The notes below the pieces were generated by a model. That model had not been told where the DNA came from. It saw only the letters and a list, made by a program, of their open reading frames with translations, and made no database searches. The translations under genes were made by a program, and so were the position numbers. Positions 9,590 to 17,415 of a stretch of 64,000 nucleotides of DNA are shown one piece after another (within the stretch, counting starts at the first letter, position 1; each line of letters opens with the position of its first letter). The DNA is taken from NCBI RefSeq assembly GCF_006516955.1, contig NZ_VHLG01000009.1, positions 1 to 64,000 on the forward strand. The letters run 5' to 3'. The stretch comes from Martelella alba (GTDB lineage: Bacteria > Pseudomonadota > Alphaproteobacteria > Rhizobiales > Rhizobiaceae).

Positions 9590-10291
9590 ATGCGCCTGTT
9601 CTGGATCCTGATTGCTATCGTTGTCGCCGGCATGATTTTGCTGATGACCATCGGGCGCGGCGGCACAACATTCGGCATCGACAATGAGGCTTTCGCCCAA
9701 ACCGTTATCTTCGTGTCGCTGCTGACGATGTTCGCATCGGGCTTTCTGCATTCAGGCCGGAAAATCGGCCCGATGATCCGCAACCTTCTGATCTGGGCGG
9801 TGATCATCGTCCTTATCGCCGCAGCCTATGTTTTCCGCAATGATTTCAGCAATGCCGGCGACCGGCTGATGAGCGCCTTCCTGCCCGGCCGTGCCATTGT
9901 GACCACCAGCGCCAGCGGTCACGAGGAAGTGGTACTGGGAAAGCGGCAGAGCGGCCATTTCGCCACCCGCGCCACCGTAAACGGCCATGCGCTTGATATG
10001 CTGGTCGATACCGGTGCAAGCCGTGTGACACTCACCGACAACGACGCCAAGCGCATCGGCCTCGACACAAACACACTGAATTTCTCGATGATGGTGCAGA
10101 CCGCCAACGGCTCTGCGCTCGCTGCACCGGTTACACTCAACCAGATCGAGATCGGCCCGATCAGCCGCCGTAACGTGCAGGCCATGGTCGTCGCCAAGGG
10201 CAAACTTTCACAAAGCCTGCTTGGCATGAGCTTCCTGTCGACCCTCACCTCGGTCGATATGCGCGCCGATCAGCTTTACCTGACTGACTGA
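9590..10291 (+). CDS. Membrane-anchored retropepsin-like aspartic protease (TIGR02281 type)
   Basis: A 233-residue protein with three N-terminal hydrophobic segments (about residues 3-90) and a C-terminal clan AA aspartic protease domain. The catalytic motif MLVDTGASRVTLT places the active Asp at residue 140, within HFATRATVNGHALDMLVDTG, the standard context of this family. These single-domain proteases act as homodimers. It is 42 bp downstream of cobS on the same strand and could be read through. Its substrate is unknown. Confidence 0.88.
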   Translation: MRLFWILIAIVVAGMILLMTIGRGGTTFGIDNEAFAQTVIFVSLLTMFASGFLHSGRKIGPMIRNLLIWAVIIVLIAAAYVFRNDFSNAGDRLMSAFLPGRAIVTTSASGHEEVVLGKRQSGHFATRATVNGHALDMLVDTGASRVTLTDNDAKRIGLDTNTLNFSMMVQTANGSALAAPVTLNQIEIGPISRRNVQAMVVAKGKLSQSLLGMSFLSTLTSVDMRADQLYLTD

Positions 10292-10561
10292 CAGGCAGGC
10301 ACGAAGCAATCCGCCTGCCTCACCGAGTGGTACGCGCAAGGCCACCCGCACGTTCGCCACTCTTCATCCTCCCGCCAAACCGACATATGGAAACGTCTAT
10401 TGCTGGAAAAGGAAATACTTCATCTCGCGGTGGATCAATTTTCATAAAACCGGAAAAATTAATTTATACATAATTCATACTTATGAAAAAGTTATTACAT
10501 TATATGTAAAAATCCATTTAAACACGAAACATAACAATACATAATAGCGGATTCTTTACAC
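10292..10561. other. A+T-rich leader region upstream of the effector-like gene
   Basis: The right-hand 170 bp are strikingly A+T-rich against the surrounding DNA. The region contains a 15-nt palindrome at 10495-10509 (TTACAT-TAT-ATGTAA). It probably holds the promoter of the downstream gene. No ORF is supported. Confidence 0.5.
10495..10509. promoter_or_regulatory. Palindromic candidate operator
   Basis: A perfect TTACAT/ATGTAA inverted repeat with a 3-nt centre lies in the A+T-rich leader, 53 bp before the start codon of the effector-like gene. The binding protein is unknown. Confidence 0.3.
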
Positions 10562-11395
10562 ATGAGGACACAGTCGCTTCCCGTTAGGTTAGGCATAGAC
10601 AACCCGGCTCCAGTATATCCAGTGGATCAGGCCCGACCATCGAGAACACGATCAATTGCATCTCCCGAGCCGTCCCGCGGCAATGCGTGCCACAGCCCGA
10701 ACCAGTTAACATTGCGTGGGCTGCTCGACCTGCAGATCAAGGCGATCAACAGCGCCAAGACCTGCGTGCCCATGAGCCTGCAGGAAGAAGCCCGCCCCGA
10801 TCAGATCGCAAGGCTGCGCAAGGACGGCTCTCAATACCGGCTCGATTACAACAAGGACGGCAAAACAAAAACGCTCAGTGCCGAAGGTGCCTATATCTTT
10901 GCCATCAAAGCTTCCGCGCCGAACGAAATCCTGATCGGCCGCACGCATATTCCCCATGCACGCCAGGCGTTGGAGGCAGACTTGCAAATTGCAGGACATA
11001 CCTCCATAACAAAGGGAGAAGACGTTCTTTTTGCGGGTGAAATTCTCTTCTGCAACGGCGTGCTTGACTGGTGGACAAATCGCAGCGGCCACTACCGCCC
11101 CATGACAAGCACAGTCACAGATTCGCTCTTGCCACATGTCCAGAGGCTACTGCCGCAGGGCGGCTACAAGGAAGTCATGCTGGAAAATGGAACAGAGCTC
11201 ATTGACCATATGATCGACACGGCCAACGGCTATCTGCTCGCCTCTGACGAGCCGGATCTGAGACCCGTGGAACCGCCGCCACCGCCGCCGGAACCTGAAC
11301 CGGGGCCCGAACCGGAACCGCCCCAGCATCCGCTGCAGGGATTGTTTGAATTTCTGGAAGGGGCGGCCCAAAACGGGCCAGCTCCCGCCGGCTGA
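10562..11395 (+). CDS. Hypothetical effector-like protein with SGHYRP motif and Pro-rich tail
   Basis: I do not recognise a defined family. The protein has 277 residues, no signal peptide and no membrane segment. Residues 146-180 read HTSITKGEDVLFAGEI then WWTNRSGHYRP. From memory, a similar stretch (H-S/T-S, G, AGE, N-x-SGHY-x-P) recurs in secreted effector or polymorphic-toxin-type bacterial proteins; this is not verified. Residues 237-258 are almost pure Pro/Glu, followed by a short Gly/Ala tail. The N-terminal 45 residues look disordered and rich in Pro, Ser and Arg. The A+T-rich leader upstream suggests acquired or specially regulated DNA. No secretion genes lie nearby. An effector role is inference. 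Confidence 0.55.
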   Translation: MRTQSLPVRLGIDNPAPVYPVDQARPSRTRSIASPEPSRGNACHSPNQLTLRGLLDLQIKAINSAKTCVPMSLQEEARPDQIARLRKDGSQYRLDYNKDGKTKTLSAEGAYIFAIKASAPNEILIGRTHIPHARQALEADLQIAGHTSITKGEDVLFAGEILFCNGVLDWWTNRSGHYRPMTSTVTDSLLPHVQRLLPQGGYKEVMLENGTELIDHMIDTANGYLLASDEPDLRPVEPPPPPPEPEPGPEPEPPQHPLQGLFEFLEGAAQNGPAPAG

Positions 11396-11465
11396 TCGGC
11401 GTGTCAGCACAGGTCATCTGAATGGGCCGGGCGCCGAACTGCATCCCGGCACCCGGCCCGATAAA

Positions 11466-12287
11466 TCAGATCAGCGTGATGAAGAAGCGGGCGGAGATGA
11501 TCAGCAGGAAGATACCAAAGCTGATTTCCAGCTGGCGCTTGGAAAGCCTGTGCGCCAGCTTCGCCCCGATCGGTGCCACATACATGGTGATCGGAATGAT
11601 CAGGATCACCGCGATCCAGTTGACGAAGCCGGTCGAGAAGATCGGCAGGCCCTCACGGCCCCAGCCACCATAAACATTGCCGAAGAAGCTCGGCACCGCA
11701 ATCAGCACGCCGACACCGGAAGAAGTCGCAACCGCCTGCAGCATCGGCCGGTTATAAAAGGTCATGAAGGTGTTGTTGAGCGTACCGCCGCCAATGCCGA
11801 TCAGGCCGGACAGCATGCCGATCGCCCAGCCAAAACCATAAAGCGCCGGCGTTTTGGGCAGATCATCACCAAGCTTGAGCTCGGCCAGGCGGCGAAACAG
11901 CATCTTCGCCGCGATCAGAAGCGTTATCACGGCAAAGGCAGACTTGACCACCGCCGGCGGCGCATAGGCAAGCACCAATGTCGACATCAAAGACCCGACG
12001 GGAACCGCAATCAACCATCGCCTCAGAAGCACCATATCCACGGAACCACGCTTGTAATGGGCCTGGAATGACCGCAGCGAGGTCGGGACGATGATGGCAA
12101 GCGAGGTGCCAACGCAAAGCTGCATGCGCACGCTTTCATCAACGCCAGCCATTGCAAAGGCCTGATAGAAAACCGGCACGAGCACGGCACCGCCACCAAT
12201 GCCAAAGAGGCCGGCAAGCAGACCAGCAACGCCACCGGCGACAAGCAGCAGCACAACAAGTTCGACAATATCGGAAACAGGCGGCAT
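11466..12287 (-). CDS. TSUP family permease (TauE/SafE type)
   Basis: A 273-residue integral membrane protein with eight or so hydrophobic segments and the internal duplication typical of the family: GLLAGLFGIGGGAVLVPVFY near the N-terminus and GMLSGLIGIGGGTLNNTFM in the second half. TSUP proteins move sulfite, sulfonates or related anions; the substrate here is not determinable. It is monocistronic on the minus strand with about 270 bp of non-coding DNA upstream. Confidence 0.88.
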   Translation of the reverse strand: MPPVSDIVELVVLLLVAGGVAGLLAGLFGIGGGAVLVPVFYQAFAMAGVDESVRMQLCVGTSLAIIVPTSLRSFQAHYKRGSVDMVLLRRWLIAVPVGSLMSTLVLAYAPPAVVKSAFAVITLLIAAKMLFRRLAELKLGDDLPKTPALYGFGWAIGMLSGLIGIGGGTLNNTFMTFYNRPMLQAVATSSGVGVLIAVPSFFGNVYGGWGREGLPIFSTGFVNWIAVILIIPITMYVAPIGAKLAHRLSKRQLEISFGIFLLIISARFFITLI

Positions 12288-12556
12288 CGAAAAACCCCGG
12301 TAAAATCAAGTACTATAAAGTTGAAACAGCCAATAGATGCAATTTGATGCGAACACGTCATCAAACCGTGATCTTCATACACTATCTGATGGCACGGGCA
12401 AGCGATTGACGGCTGCGGCGACCAAGCAGTTTCAGCCGACAATGTTCGGATTGGCCCAAAATGCCCGTTTCAGCAAGGCCATGATTTCGTAATGCGTCGG
12501 TTTCGACAAACTTATTCGAATAACCTGGTTTTATTCTATACCTAAATTTGATGTTG

Positions 12557-12582
12557 CCGGCCCCTTGCGGGGCCGGTTTTTT
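12557..12582 (+). terminator. Strong orphan rho-independent terminator
   Basis: An 8-bp G+C-only stem (12557-12564 with 12569-12576), loop TTGC, then six T. No annotated plus-strand gene ends before it, so it may serve a small RNA or a very short ORF. Confidence 0.85.
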
Positions 12583-12603
12583 ATCTGGGCCAAAACGAAA
12601 AGA

Positions 12604-12627
12604 GCCGTCCCGGTACTCCGGGACGGC
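12604..12627 (-). terminator. Rho-independent terminator of the DUF3126 gene
   Basis: A perfect 10-bp stem (12604-12613 with 12618-12627), followed on the minus strand by CTTTTCGTTTT. It lies about 37 bp past the DUF3126 stop. Confidence 0.85.
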
Positions 12628-12664
12628 CTCTTGTCAGATCGGTTACCGCCGTCAAAGGCCGGTT

Positions 12665-12877
12665 TCAGCCCTCGAGATCGACGTCGAGGATCGCCATCGA
12701 GAAATTATAAGACCGGTCGCCATCCTCATCATCAAGATAGATGACACCGATAAATTCATCTCCGCGGAAGGCCTCGCAGGAATCATCCTTTCGCGGACGA
12801 GCCTTCACCGAAAACTGGGGGCCGAACATACGCTTGAAATAGGCGTCGAGCTGCTTGATTTCGTCTGCCTTCACCAC
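12665..12877 (-). CDS. DUF3126 family protein
   Basis: A 70-residue acidic protein matching the rhizobial DUF3126 family, with DEIKQLDAYFKRMFG, KARPRKDDSCE and YLDDEDGDRSYNFSMAIL. The function is unknown; in relatives, as here, the gene follows cysE. The start is a GTG at 12877 or, with better SD spacing (GGAG, 7 nt), the adjacent GTG at 12874. The longer 112-codon reading is rejected because family similarity begins at this Val-Val-Lys. The GTGA overlap with an upstream 30-codon ORF suggests translational coupling. Confidence 0.85.
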   Translation of the reverse strand: MVKADEIKQLDAYFKRMFGPQFSVKARPRKDDSCEAFRGDEFIGVIYLDDEDGDRSYNFSMAILDVDLEG

Positions 12878-12963
12878 AAAACTCCGTTTTCCTTGGACGC
12901 GGCCGCGCTTTTGGCATGGGCCTGCCACATGTGTAAACCCTCGTCGCGGAAAGTTTCGCTCAT
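12871..12963 (-). CDS. Possible 30-residue leader peptide coupled to DUF3126
   Basis: An ATG at 12963 with GGAAAG about 5 nt upstream opens a 30-codon frame (MSETFRDEGLHMWQAHAKSA and on) ending in TGA at 12873-12871. The stop overlaps the GTG start codons of DUF3126 in the arrangement TGGTGA, and the DUF3126 SD lies inside this ORF. The protein is unrecognised. It may be a coupling leader rather than a functional peptide. Confidence 0.4.
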   Translation of the reverse strand: MSETFRDEGLHMWQAHAKSAAASKENGVLW

Positions 12964-13043
12964 GCTGACTTTCCGCTGAATGCACACCCTCAATCGCTGG
13001 CAACCAATGCGCCAGCCGGGTGTGGACACCCTATCGAGGCGGA

Positions 13044-13077
13044 GCATTTCCGGTGATCCAGTCTTCGCCGGAAATGC
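13044..13077 (-). terminator. Hairpin just after cysE
   Basis: A perfect 10-bp stem (13044-13053 with 13068-13077) with a 14-nt loop starts 2 bp after the cysE stop. It has no T-tract, so it may act as an mRNA 3' stabiliser or attenuator between cysE and the DUF3126 unit. Confidence 0.5.
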
Positions 13078-13078
13078 C

Positions 13079-13906
13079 TTAGTCGTCTGACGCAATCAGC
13101 TGATCCATCGAGCGCGCCGGATCGGCGCAGCCAGCCGCGCCAACCACGCGCGCCGGCACGCCCGCCACCGTCGAGCAGCGCGGCACCGGCTTCAGCACAA
13201 CCGAGCCCGCAGCAATCCGCGAGCAATCGCCAACCTCGATATTGCCAAGCACCTTGGCCCCTGCCCCGATCAGCACGCTATGGCCGATCTTGGGATGCCG
13301 ATCGCCGGTTTCCTTGCCGGTACCGCCAAGTGTCACGCCCTGCAGGATCGACACGTCATCCCCGATCACCGCCGTCATGCCGACGACAACACCAGTGGCA
13401 TGATCGAGGAAAATCCCCTTGCCCATCTTCGCGGCGGGATTGATGTCGCATTGGAACACGCTGGAGGAACGGCTCTGCAGATAGAGCGCGAAATCCTTGC
13501 GGCCGTTATTCCACAGCCAATGGGCCAGGCGATGGGTCTGGATCGCATGAAATCCCTTGAAGTAAAGCACCGGCTCCATGAAACGCGTGCAGGCCGGATC
13601 ACGATCATAAACGGCCTGAATATCGACGCGCAGGATCTCGCCCCATTCCGGCCAGTCCGCACGCATTTCATCAAAGGTCTGACGCAGAAGGATGGCCTGA
13701 ACGTCAGGATGATCGAGGCGTTCGCAGATCCGGTAGATCACGCAATCCTCAAGCGAACGATGGTTCAGAATGGTCGAATAGAGAAAGGCCGCCAGGATCG
13801 GGTCTCGCTCCAGCGCCTGTTGCGCTTCGGCCTTCAGGCTCGCCCAGATCGGGTCAAGGCTCTGCAGGCTGCTTTCATCACGGTTCTTTTCAGGGCTTGC
13901 GGCCAT
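13079..13906 (-). CDS. cysE: Serine O-acetyltransferase
   Basis: CysE acetylates serine with acetyl-CoA, the first committed step of cysteine synthesis. The 275-residue protein has the N-terminal SATase helical domain (DPIWASLKAEAQQALERDP, LAHWLWNNGRKDFALYLQSR) and a left-handed beta-helix of hexapeptide repeats (DINPAAKMGKGIFLDHATG, VSILQGVTLGGTGK, AGAKVLGNIEVGD). The active-site DH pair is in FLDHATGVVVG. The start at 13906 has AGGAGG with 6-nt spacing; the ATG at 13909 is too close and the 91-residue upstream extension is unrelated sequence. Confidence 0.96.
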   Translation of the reverse strand: MAASPEKNRDESSLQSLDPIWASLKAEAQQALERDPILAAFLYSTILNHRSLEDCVIYRICERLDHPDVQAILLRQTFDEMRADWPEWGEILRVDIQAVYDRDPACTRFMEPVLYFKGFHAIQTHRLAHWLWNNGRKDFALYLQSRSSSVFQCDINPAAKMGKGIFLDHATGVVVGMTAVIGDDVSILQGVTLGGTGKETGDRHPKIGHSVLIGAGAKVLGNIEVGDCSRIAAGSVVLKPVPRCSTVAGVPARVVGAAGCADPARSMDQLIASDD

Positions 13907-14012
13907 CATGGCCTCCTTCCTGTCCTCGAAAAAGAATTTCGGGCGAATATAGGCCATGATGGCGCGAATACCAATGACACTGCCGTGACTTTCTCGCCAG
14001 GCGGCAGCCGGT

Positions 14013-14795
14013 TCAGTCCTCGGCAGACCTGAGAAAGTCAAGCACCGCCGCCTTGAACACCTTGTCGCCAACGGCCAGCATGTGGTCACGATTGGGAATA
14101 TCGAGCGCGATGGCATGCTGCATCTGGGCGGCAAGCGTCTGCGGCGAACCGGCCAGATCATCCTTTGTACCGACAGCAATCAGCGTCGGCTGGGCGATTT
14201 CGGCGATCTCGTTGCGCGGCACATTCTGCCGTGATGTCTCGATACAGGCAGCAAGCGCGATCCGGTCACTGCGCGTCTGCTCGGCGAAAGTCCTGAACAT
14301 CCGGCCGCGCTCGTCGCTCACATCATCAAGTGAGGCTGCGCGCAGGGCATCGGCAATCGGGTCCCAGTCGCCGACACCGTCACAAAGACCGATGCCGAGC
14401 CCGCCAAAGACCAGCGAGCGCACGCGATCGGGATGACCAAGCGCCAGAAAGGCAGAGTTGCGCGCACCCATGGAATAGCCCATCACATGGGCGCTTTCGA
14501 TCCCAAGATGATCAAGGAGAGCAGCCGCGTCACCGGCCATCAGCGGCGGAAAATAGAATTCCGAATCATGCGGCTTGTCGCTCTGCCCGTGACCGCGATT
14601 ATCAAGCGCGATAACGCGATAACCCGCCTCGCCCAGCGTTTTCAGCCAGCCCGGATGCACCCAGTTGACGGCAGCGGTGGAGGCAAATCCATGAATCAGG
14701 AGAATCGGCGTTGCATCGCGATCCCCCTCATCAAAATAAGCCAGCTGCAGGCCGTCATGCTCAAAGAAGGAGAATTCAGGAAGGTTGAGGTTCAT
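14013..14795 (-). CDS. Alpha/beta hydrolase
   Basis: A 260-residue alpha/beta-hydrolase fold protein. The oxyanion segment ILLIHGFASTAAVNW is followed by the nucleophile elbow GYSMGARNSAF (Ser nucleophile) and a C-terminal NRDHMLAVGD supplying the catalytic His. The acid is plausibly in GTKDDLAGS. The start at 14795 fits the usual family N-terminus (PEFSFFEHDGLQLAYFDEGD); an ATG at 14819 is possible. It lies 106 bp upstream of cysE on the same strand. The substrate is unknown. Confidence 0.85.
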   Translation of the reverse strand: MNLNLPEFSFFEHDGLQLAYFDEGDRDATPILLIHGFASTAAVNWVHPGWLKTLGEAGYRVIALDNRGHGQSDKPHDSEFYFPPLMAGDAAALLDHLGIESAHVMGYSMGARNSAFLALGHPDRVRSLVFGGLGIGLCDGVGDWDPIADALRAASLDDVSDERGRMFRTFAEQTRSDRIALAACIETSRQNVPRNEIAEIAQPTLIAVGTKDDLAGSPQTLAAQMQHAIALDIPNRDHMLAVGDKVFKAAVLDFLRSAED

Positions 14796-14938
14796 ATTCC
14801 GGTCCGTTCTGTACCGCATTGCCGCAAACCGGTGACCAAATGATCAAAAGCACTGGCATCGGCTGCGCGGGGGTACTACACATTTGTCTCGAAGAGTTAT
14901 AGTGTCCGGGCCGAAAGCTCAAGGAACGGGAGACGATA

Positions 14939-15184
14939 ATGGCAGGCCACCCGATTGCCCATTTCAAAAATGACGAAGGTCATCGTGTCATCGAGATCGG
15001 CGTCAAGGAATTCATGTGCGTCGGTGCGTCAGCACCCTTCGATCATCCGCATATCTTCATCGATATGGGCGATGAGAGCGAAGCTGTCTGTTCCTATTGC
15101 TCGACGCTCTACCGGTACTCGCCGGCGCTTCATGGCAAGGAAACCAATCCGCCTGGCTGCGCCTACGAGATAGAGGCCGCCTGA
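14939..15184 (+). CDS. Zinc-finger domain protein (zf-CHCC, NDUFS6-like)
   Basis: An 81-residue protein with the pattern FDHPHIFIDMG followed by VCSYCSTLYRY, the conserved CHCC zinc-finger of the family related to mitochondrial complex I accessory subunit NDUFS6/13 kDa. In alphaproteobacteria these small proteins are linked to NADH dehydrogenase. The gene is preceded by GGGAG and followed 40 bp later by the monooxygenase gene; cotranscription is possible. Confidence 0.85.
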   Translation: MAGHPIAHFKNDEGHRVIEIGVKEFMCVGASAPFDHPHIFIDMGDESEAVCSYCSTLYRYSPALHGKETNPPGCAYEIEAA

Positions 15185-15224
15185 TAGAAGGCGTTCCTCC
15201 GGGGGCAAGGGAGGATGATCAAAA

Positions 15225-16406
15225 ATGCCAGTTCAACATGCCGCCATCATTGGCGCCGGGATTGCAGGTCTTACGGCGGCGCTTGCGCTTGCGCGCCAGG
15301 GAATCTCGTCTGAGATTTTCGAACAGGCAGAAATGCTTGTCGAAGTCGGCGCCGGGCTGCAGATTTCACCCAATGCCGCGCGTTGTCTCGATGCGCTGGA
15401 TGTGCTGGCGCCGCTTGTCGCGCAGTGGCGCGAACCGAACCGGGTGGCGCTCGCCTCAGGCGCAAGTCTGCGTCAGGTCGCCTATGTCCCGGTCAACAAT
15501 GCCCGCGAGCGTTGGGGCGCGCCCTATGGCGTTCTGCATCGGGCGACAGTGCAATCGACACTGAAGGCCGCAGTCCAGGCCAACCCTCTCACAATACTGA
15601 AGCTTGGCGCGCGGATCGACAAGGCATCCCACGCCGCCATTTCGGCGATTTGCGACAAAACACCTGATGTCGTCATCTGCTGCGATGGCGTCTGGTCGCA
15701 TTCGCGCCGGCAGGTCGAAAACGCGCCTGAAGCACGCTTTTCCGGCAATATCGCCTGGCGTTTTGTGCTCGCATCGGAAGACGCACCGTCTTTCCTCGAC
15801 CGTGAGTCGGTCACCGCCTATATGGGAACCCAGGCGCATCTCATCGCCTATCCATTGCGTGATGTCGGCGGCTTCAATCTGGTCGCCATAGCTGCTGGCG
15901 CCAGTGCCGGTGAGGCCTGGCATACGGACGTCGACAGTTCCTGGCGAAGCGCACTGGAACGGCATTTTTCCGGCTGGAACCCGCAGCTGAAGAAGCTCTT
16001 CTCCCACGCGACGCCAACCTTCTGGCCGCTTTATGAAGTGGGGGAAGGCAGCTGGCACAATGACAAGGACATGATTATCATCGGCGACGCAGCCCATGCG
16101 ATGATGCCATTTTCGGCACAGGGCGCAGCCATGGCGATCGAAGATGCCTTCGAACTTGCCGCTTTTCTGGCGGAACTGTCCGCACCGCAGGCTTTCGAGG
16201 CCTTTGTCGCGCATCGCCGTCCGCGCCTTGCCAAGCTGAAGAAGCGCGGCCAGTTCAACAAATTTGCCTATCATGCCAGCGGCCCGGTCCGTCTTGGCCG
16301 GGACCTGGTGCTTGCTTTCCGCTCCCCCGCCTCGCTGGCTGCCGACATGGACTGGATCTATGGCTACCGCGCTTACGGGCTGGAACAGGTGGCCGCTGCG
16401 GCCTGA
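15225..16406 (+). CDS. FAD-dependent monooxygenase (UbiH/salicylate-hydroxylase-like)
   Basis: A 393-residue class A flavoprotein monooxygenase. The Rossmann FAD motif AAIIGAGIAGLTAALALARQG sits at residues 5-25, the DG-type motif CDGVWSHSRRQ in the middle, and the second FAD motif IIGDAAHAMMPFSAQGAAMAIEDA around residue 285. It resembles salicylate 1-monooxygenase-like enzymes. Neighbouring genes are not catabolic, so an aromatic substrate cannot be assigned. GGGAGG lies upstream of the start. Confidence 0.85.
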   Translation: MPVQHAAIIGAGIAGLTAALALARQGISSEIFEQAEMLVEVGAGLQISPNAARCLDALDVLAPLVAQWREPNRVALASGASLRQVAYVPVNNARERWGAPYGVLHRATVQSTLKAAVQANPLTILKLGARIDKASHAAISAICDKTPDVVICCDGVWSHSRRQVENAPEARFSGNIAWRFVLASEDAPSFLDRESVTAYMGTQAHLIAYPLRDVGGFNLVAIAAGASAGEAWHTDVDSSWRSALERHFSGWNPQLKKLFSHATPTFWPLYEVGEGSWHNDKDMIIIGDAAHAMMPFSAQGAAMAIEDAFELAAFLAELSAPQAFEAFVAHRRPRLAKLKKRGQFNKFAYHASGPVRLGRDLVLAFRSPASLAADMDWIYGYRAYGLEQVAAAA

Positions 16407-16524
16407 CACTGCAATAAAACGATACAAAGTGAAAATGCCGCGTCATCCTGAGACGCGAATCTGATGGCACAATCCTCGCGCTGGCCGACTGACCGGCCTG
16501 ACGACAGACCAAGGATTGTTGCCA

Positions 16525-17211
16525 ATGTTTCGAAGATTATGCCTGGCGGCAGCAGCTGCGCTTTTCGCCTTTCAGGCTGATGCCGCAACGCTGACGGCCT
16601 TTGCGATCAGTAATGTCAATCTCAGGGCCGGGCCGGCCACCAGCTACCCGTCGATCACCGTCGTGCCGGCTGGCGCAGGCCTTGTCAGTCACGGCTGCCT
16701 CGCCGACTATAGCTGGTGCGATATCTCCTTTGCCAGCTATCGCGGCTGGGTTTCGGCCCGCTATATCCAGATAAGCTACCAGGGCCAGCCCGCGATTCTC
16801 ACCCCTGCCATTGCCGTTGCAAGCGGTATCGCCGTGGTCACATTCTCAAGAGCCTATTGGGACCGCTATTATGTCGCCTATCCCTGGTATGGCCGCTGGG
16901 CAGCCTACCCGCCACCACGCGCCTACCCACCGCCACCGCTAGCACCGCGCGTCACATCGCATTCGGCCAGCGGTAGCTGTAGCGATGCCGGCTGCTCGGT
17001 CACGCGTCAGACGACCGGTATCTATGGCGGTTCGACCAGCCAGACCCGCAATTGCGCCGATGGCAGCTGCTCATCAACCCGCAGCACGACAGGCGCCTAT
17101 GGCAATACGGCAACGCGCACGCGCAGCTGCACAAGCGCAGGCGATCCGGGCTGCACCGTCACCCGCACCGGCCCCAATGGCGGCAGCAGCACACGCGCCT
17201 TCCATCGATAG
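16525..17211 (+). CDS. Secreted SH3-domain protein, copy 1
   Basis: A 228-residue exported protein: signal peptide (cleavage after ADA near residue 21), then a bacterial SH3 domain NVNLRAGPATSYPSITVVPAGAG with GCLADYSWCDISF (two Cys) and GWVSARYIQ. It continues with a Tyr/Pro linker and a Gly/Ser/Thr-rich tail containing four regularly spaced Cys-containing repeats. Bacterial SH3 domains usually bind peptidoglycan or periplasmic partners. The ATG at 16525 is preceded by AAGGA at 9 nt; the upstream TTG at 16516 is rejected. It is a tandem paralogue of the next gene. Confidence 0.85.
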   Translation: MFRRLCLAAAAALFAFQADAATLTAFAISNVNLRAGPATSYPSITVVPAGAGLVSHGCLADYSWCDISFASYRGWVSARYIQISYQGQPAILTPAIAVASGIAVVTFSRAYWDRYYVAYPWYGRWAAYPPPRAYPPPPLAPRVTSHSASGSCSDAGCSVTRQTTGIYGGSTSQTRNCADGSCSSTRSTTGAYGNTATRTRSCTSAGDPGCTVTRTGPNGGSSTRAFHR

Positions 17212-17415
17212 ATGATCCGGCCGGATCAGACAGGTCCGCAAGACGGGAACGGTCACGGCTTTCGCCGAAAACAACCATATCGGCCGAGAGAAATGCTGCC
17301 TGTCTTGCGGAGCGTAAACTAAAGTGATCCCGTCTAAATCACCTGTGAACTTGTTTATGCCACCTTTCCTATAGTTATCTGGAAGGGCCAGTTTTGACCA
17401 AGCGAACGGATCACG

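Larger units (their letters stand above)
12288..12664. other. Gene-poor interval with two oppositely oriented terminators
   Basis: This 377-bp stretch holds the upstream region of the TSUP gene, an unexplained plus-strand terminator at 12557-12582, and the DUF3126 terminator at 12604-12627. A 51-codon plus-strand ORF (12337-12492, opening MQFDANTSSNRD) ends 65 bp before the orphan terminator, but has no Shine-Dalgarno and no recognised relatives. A 12-nt palindrome TTATTCGAATAA occurs at 12512-12523. Confidence 0.5.
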
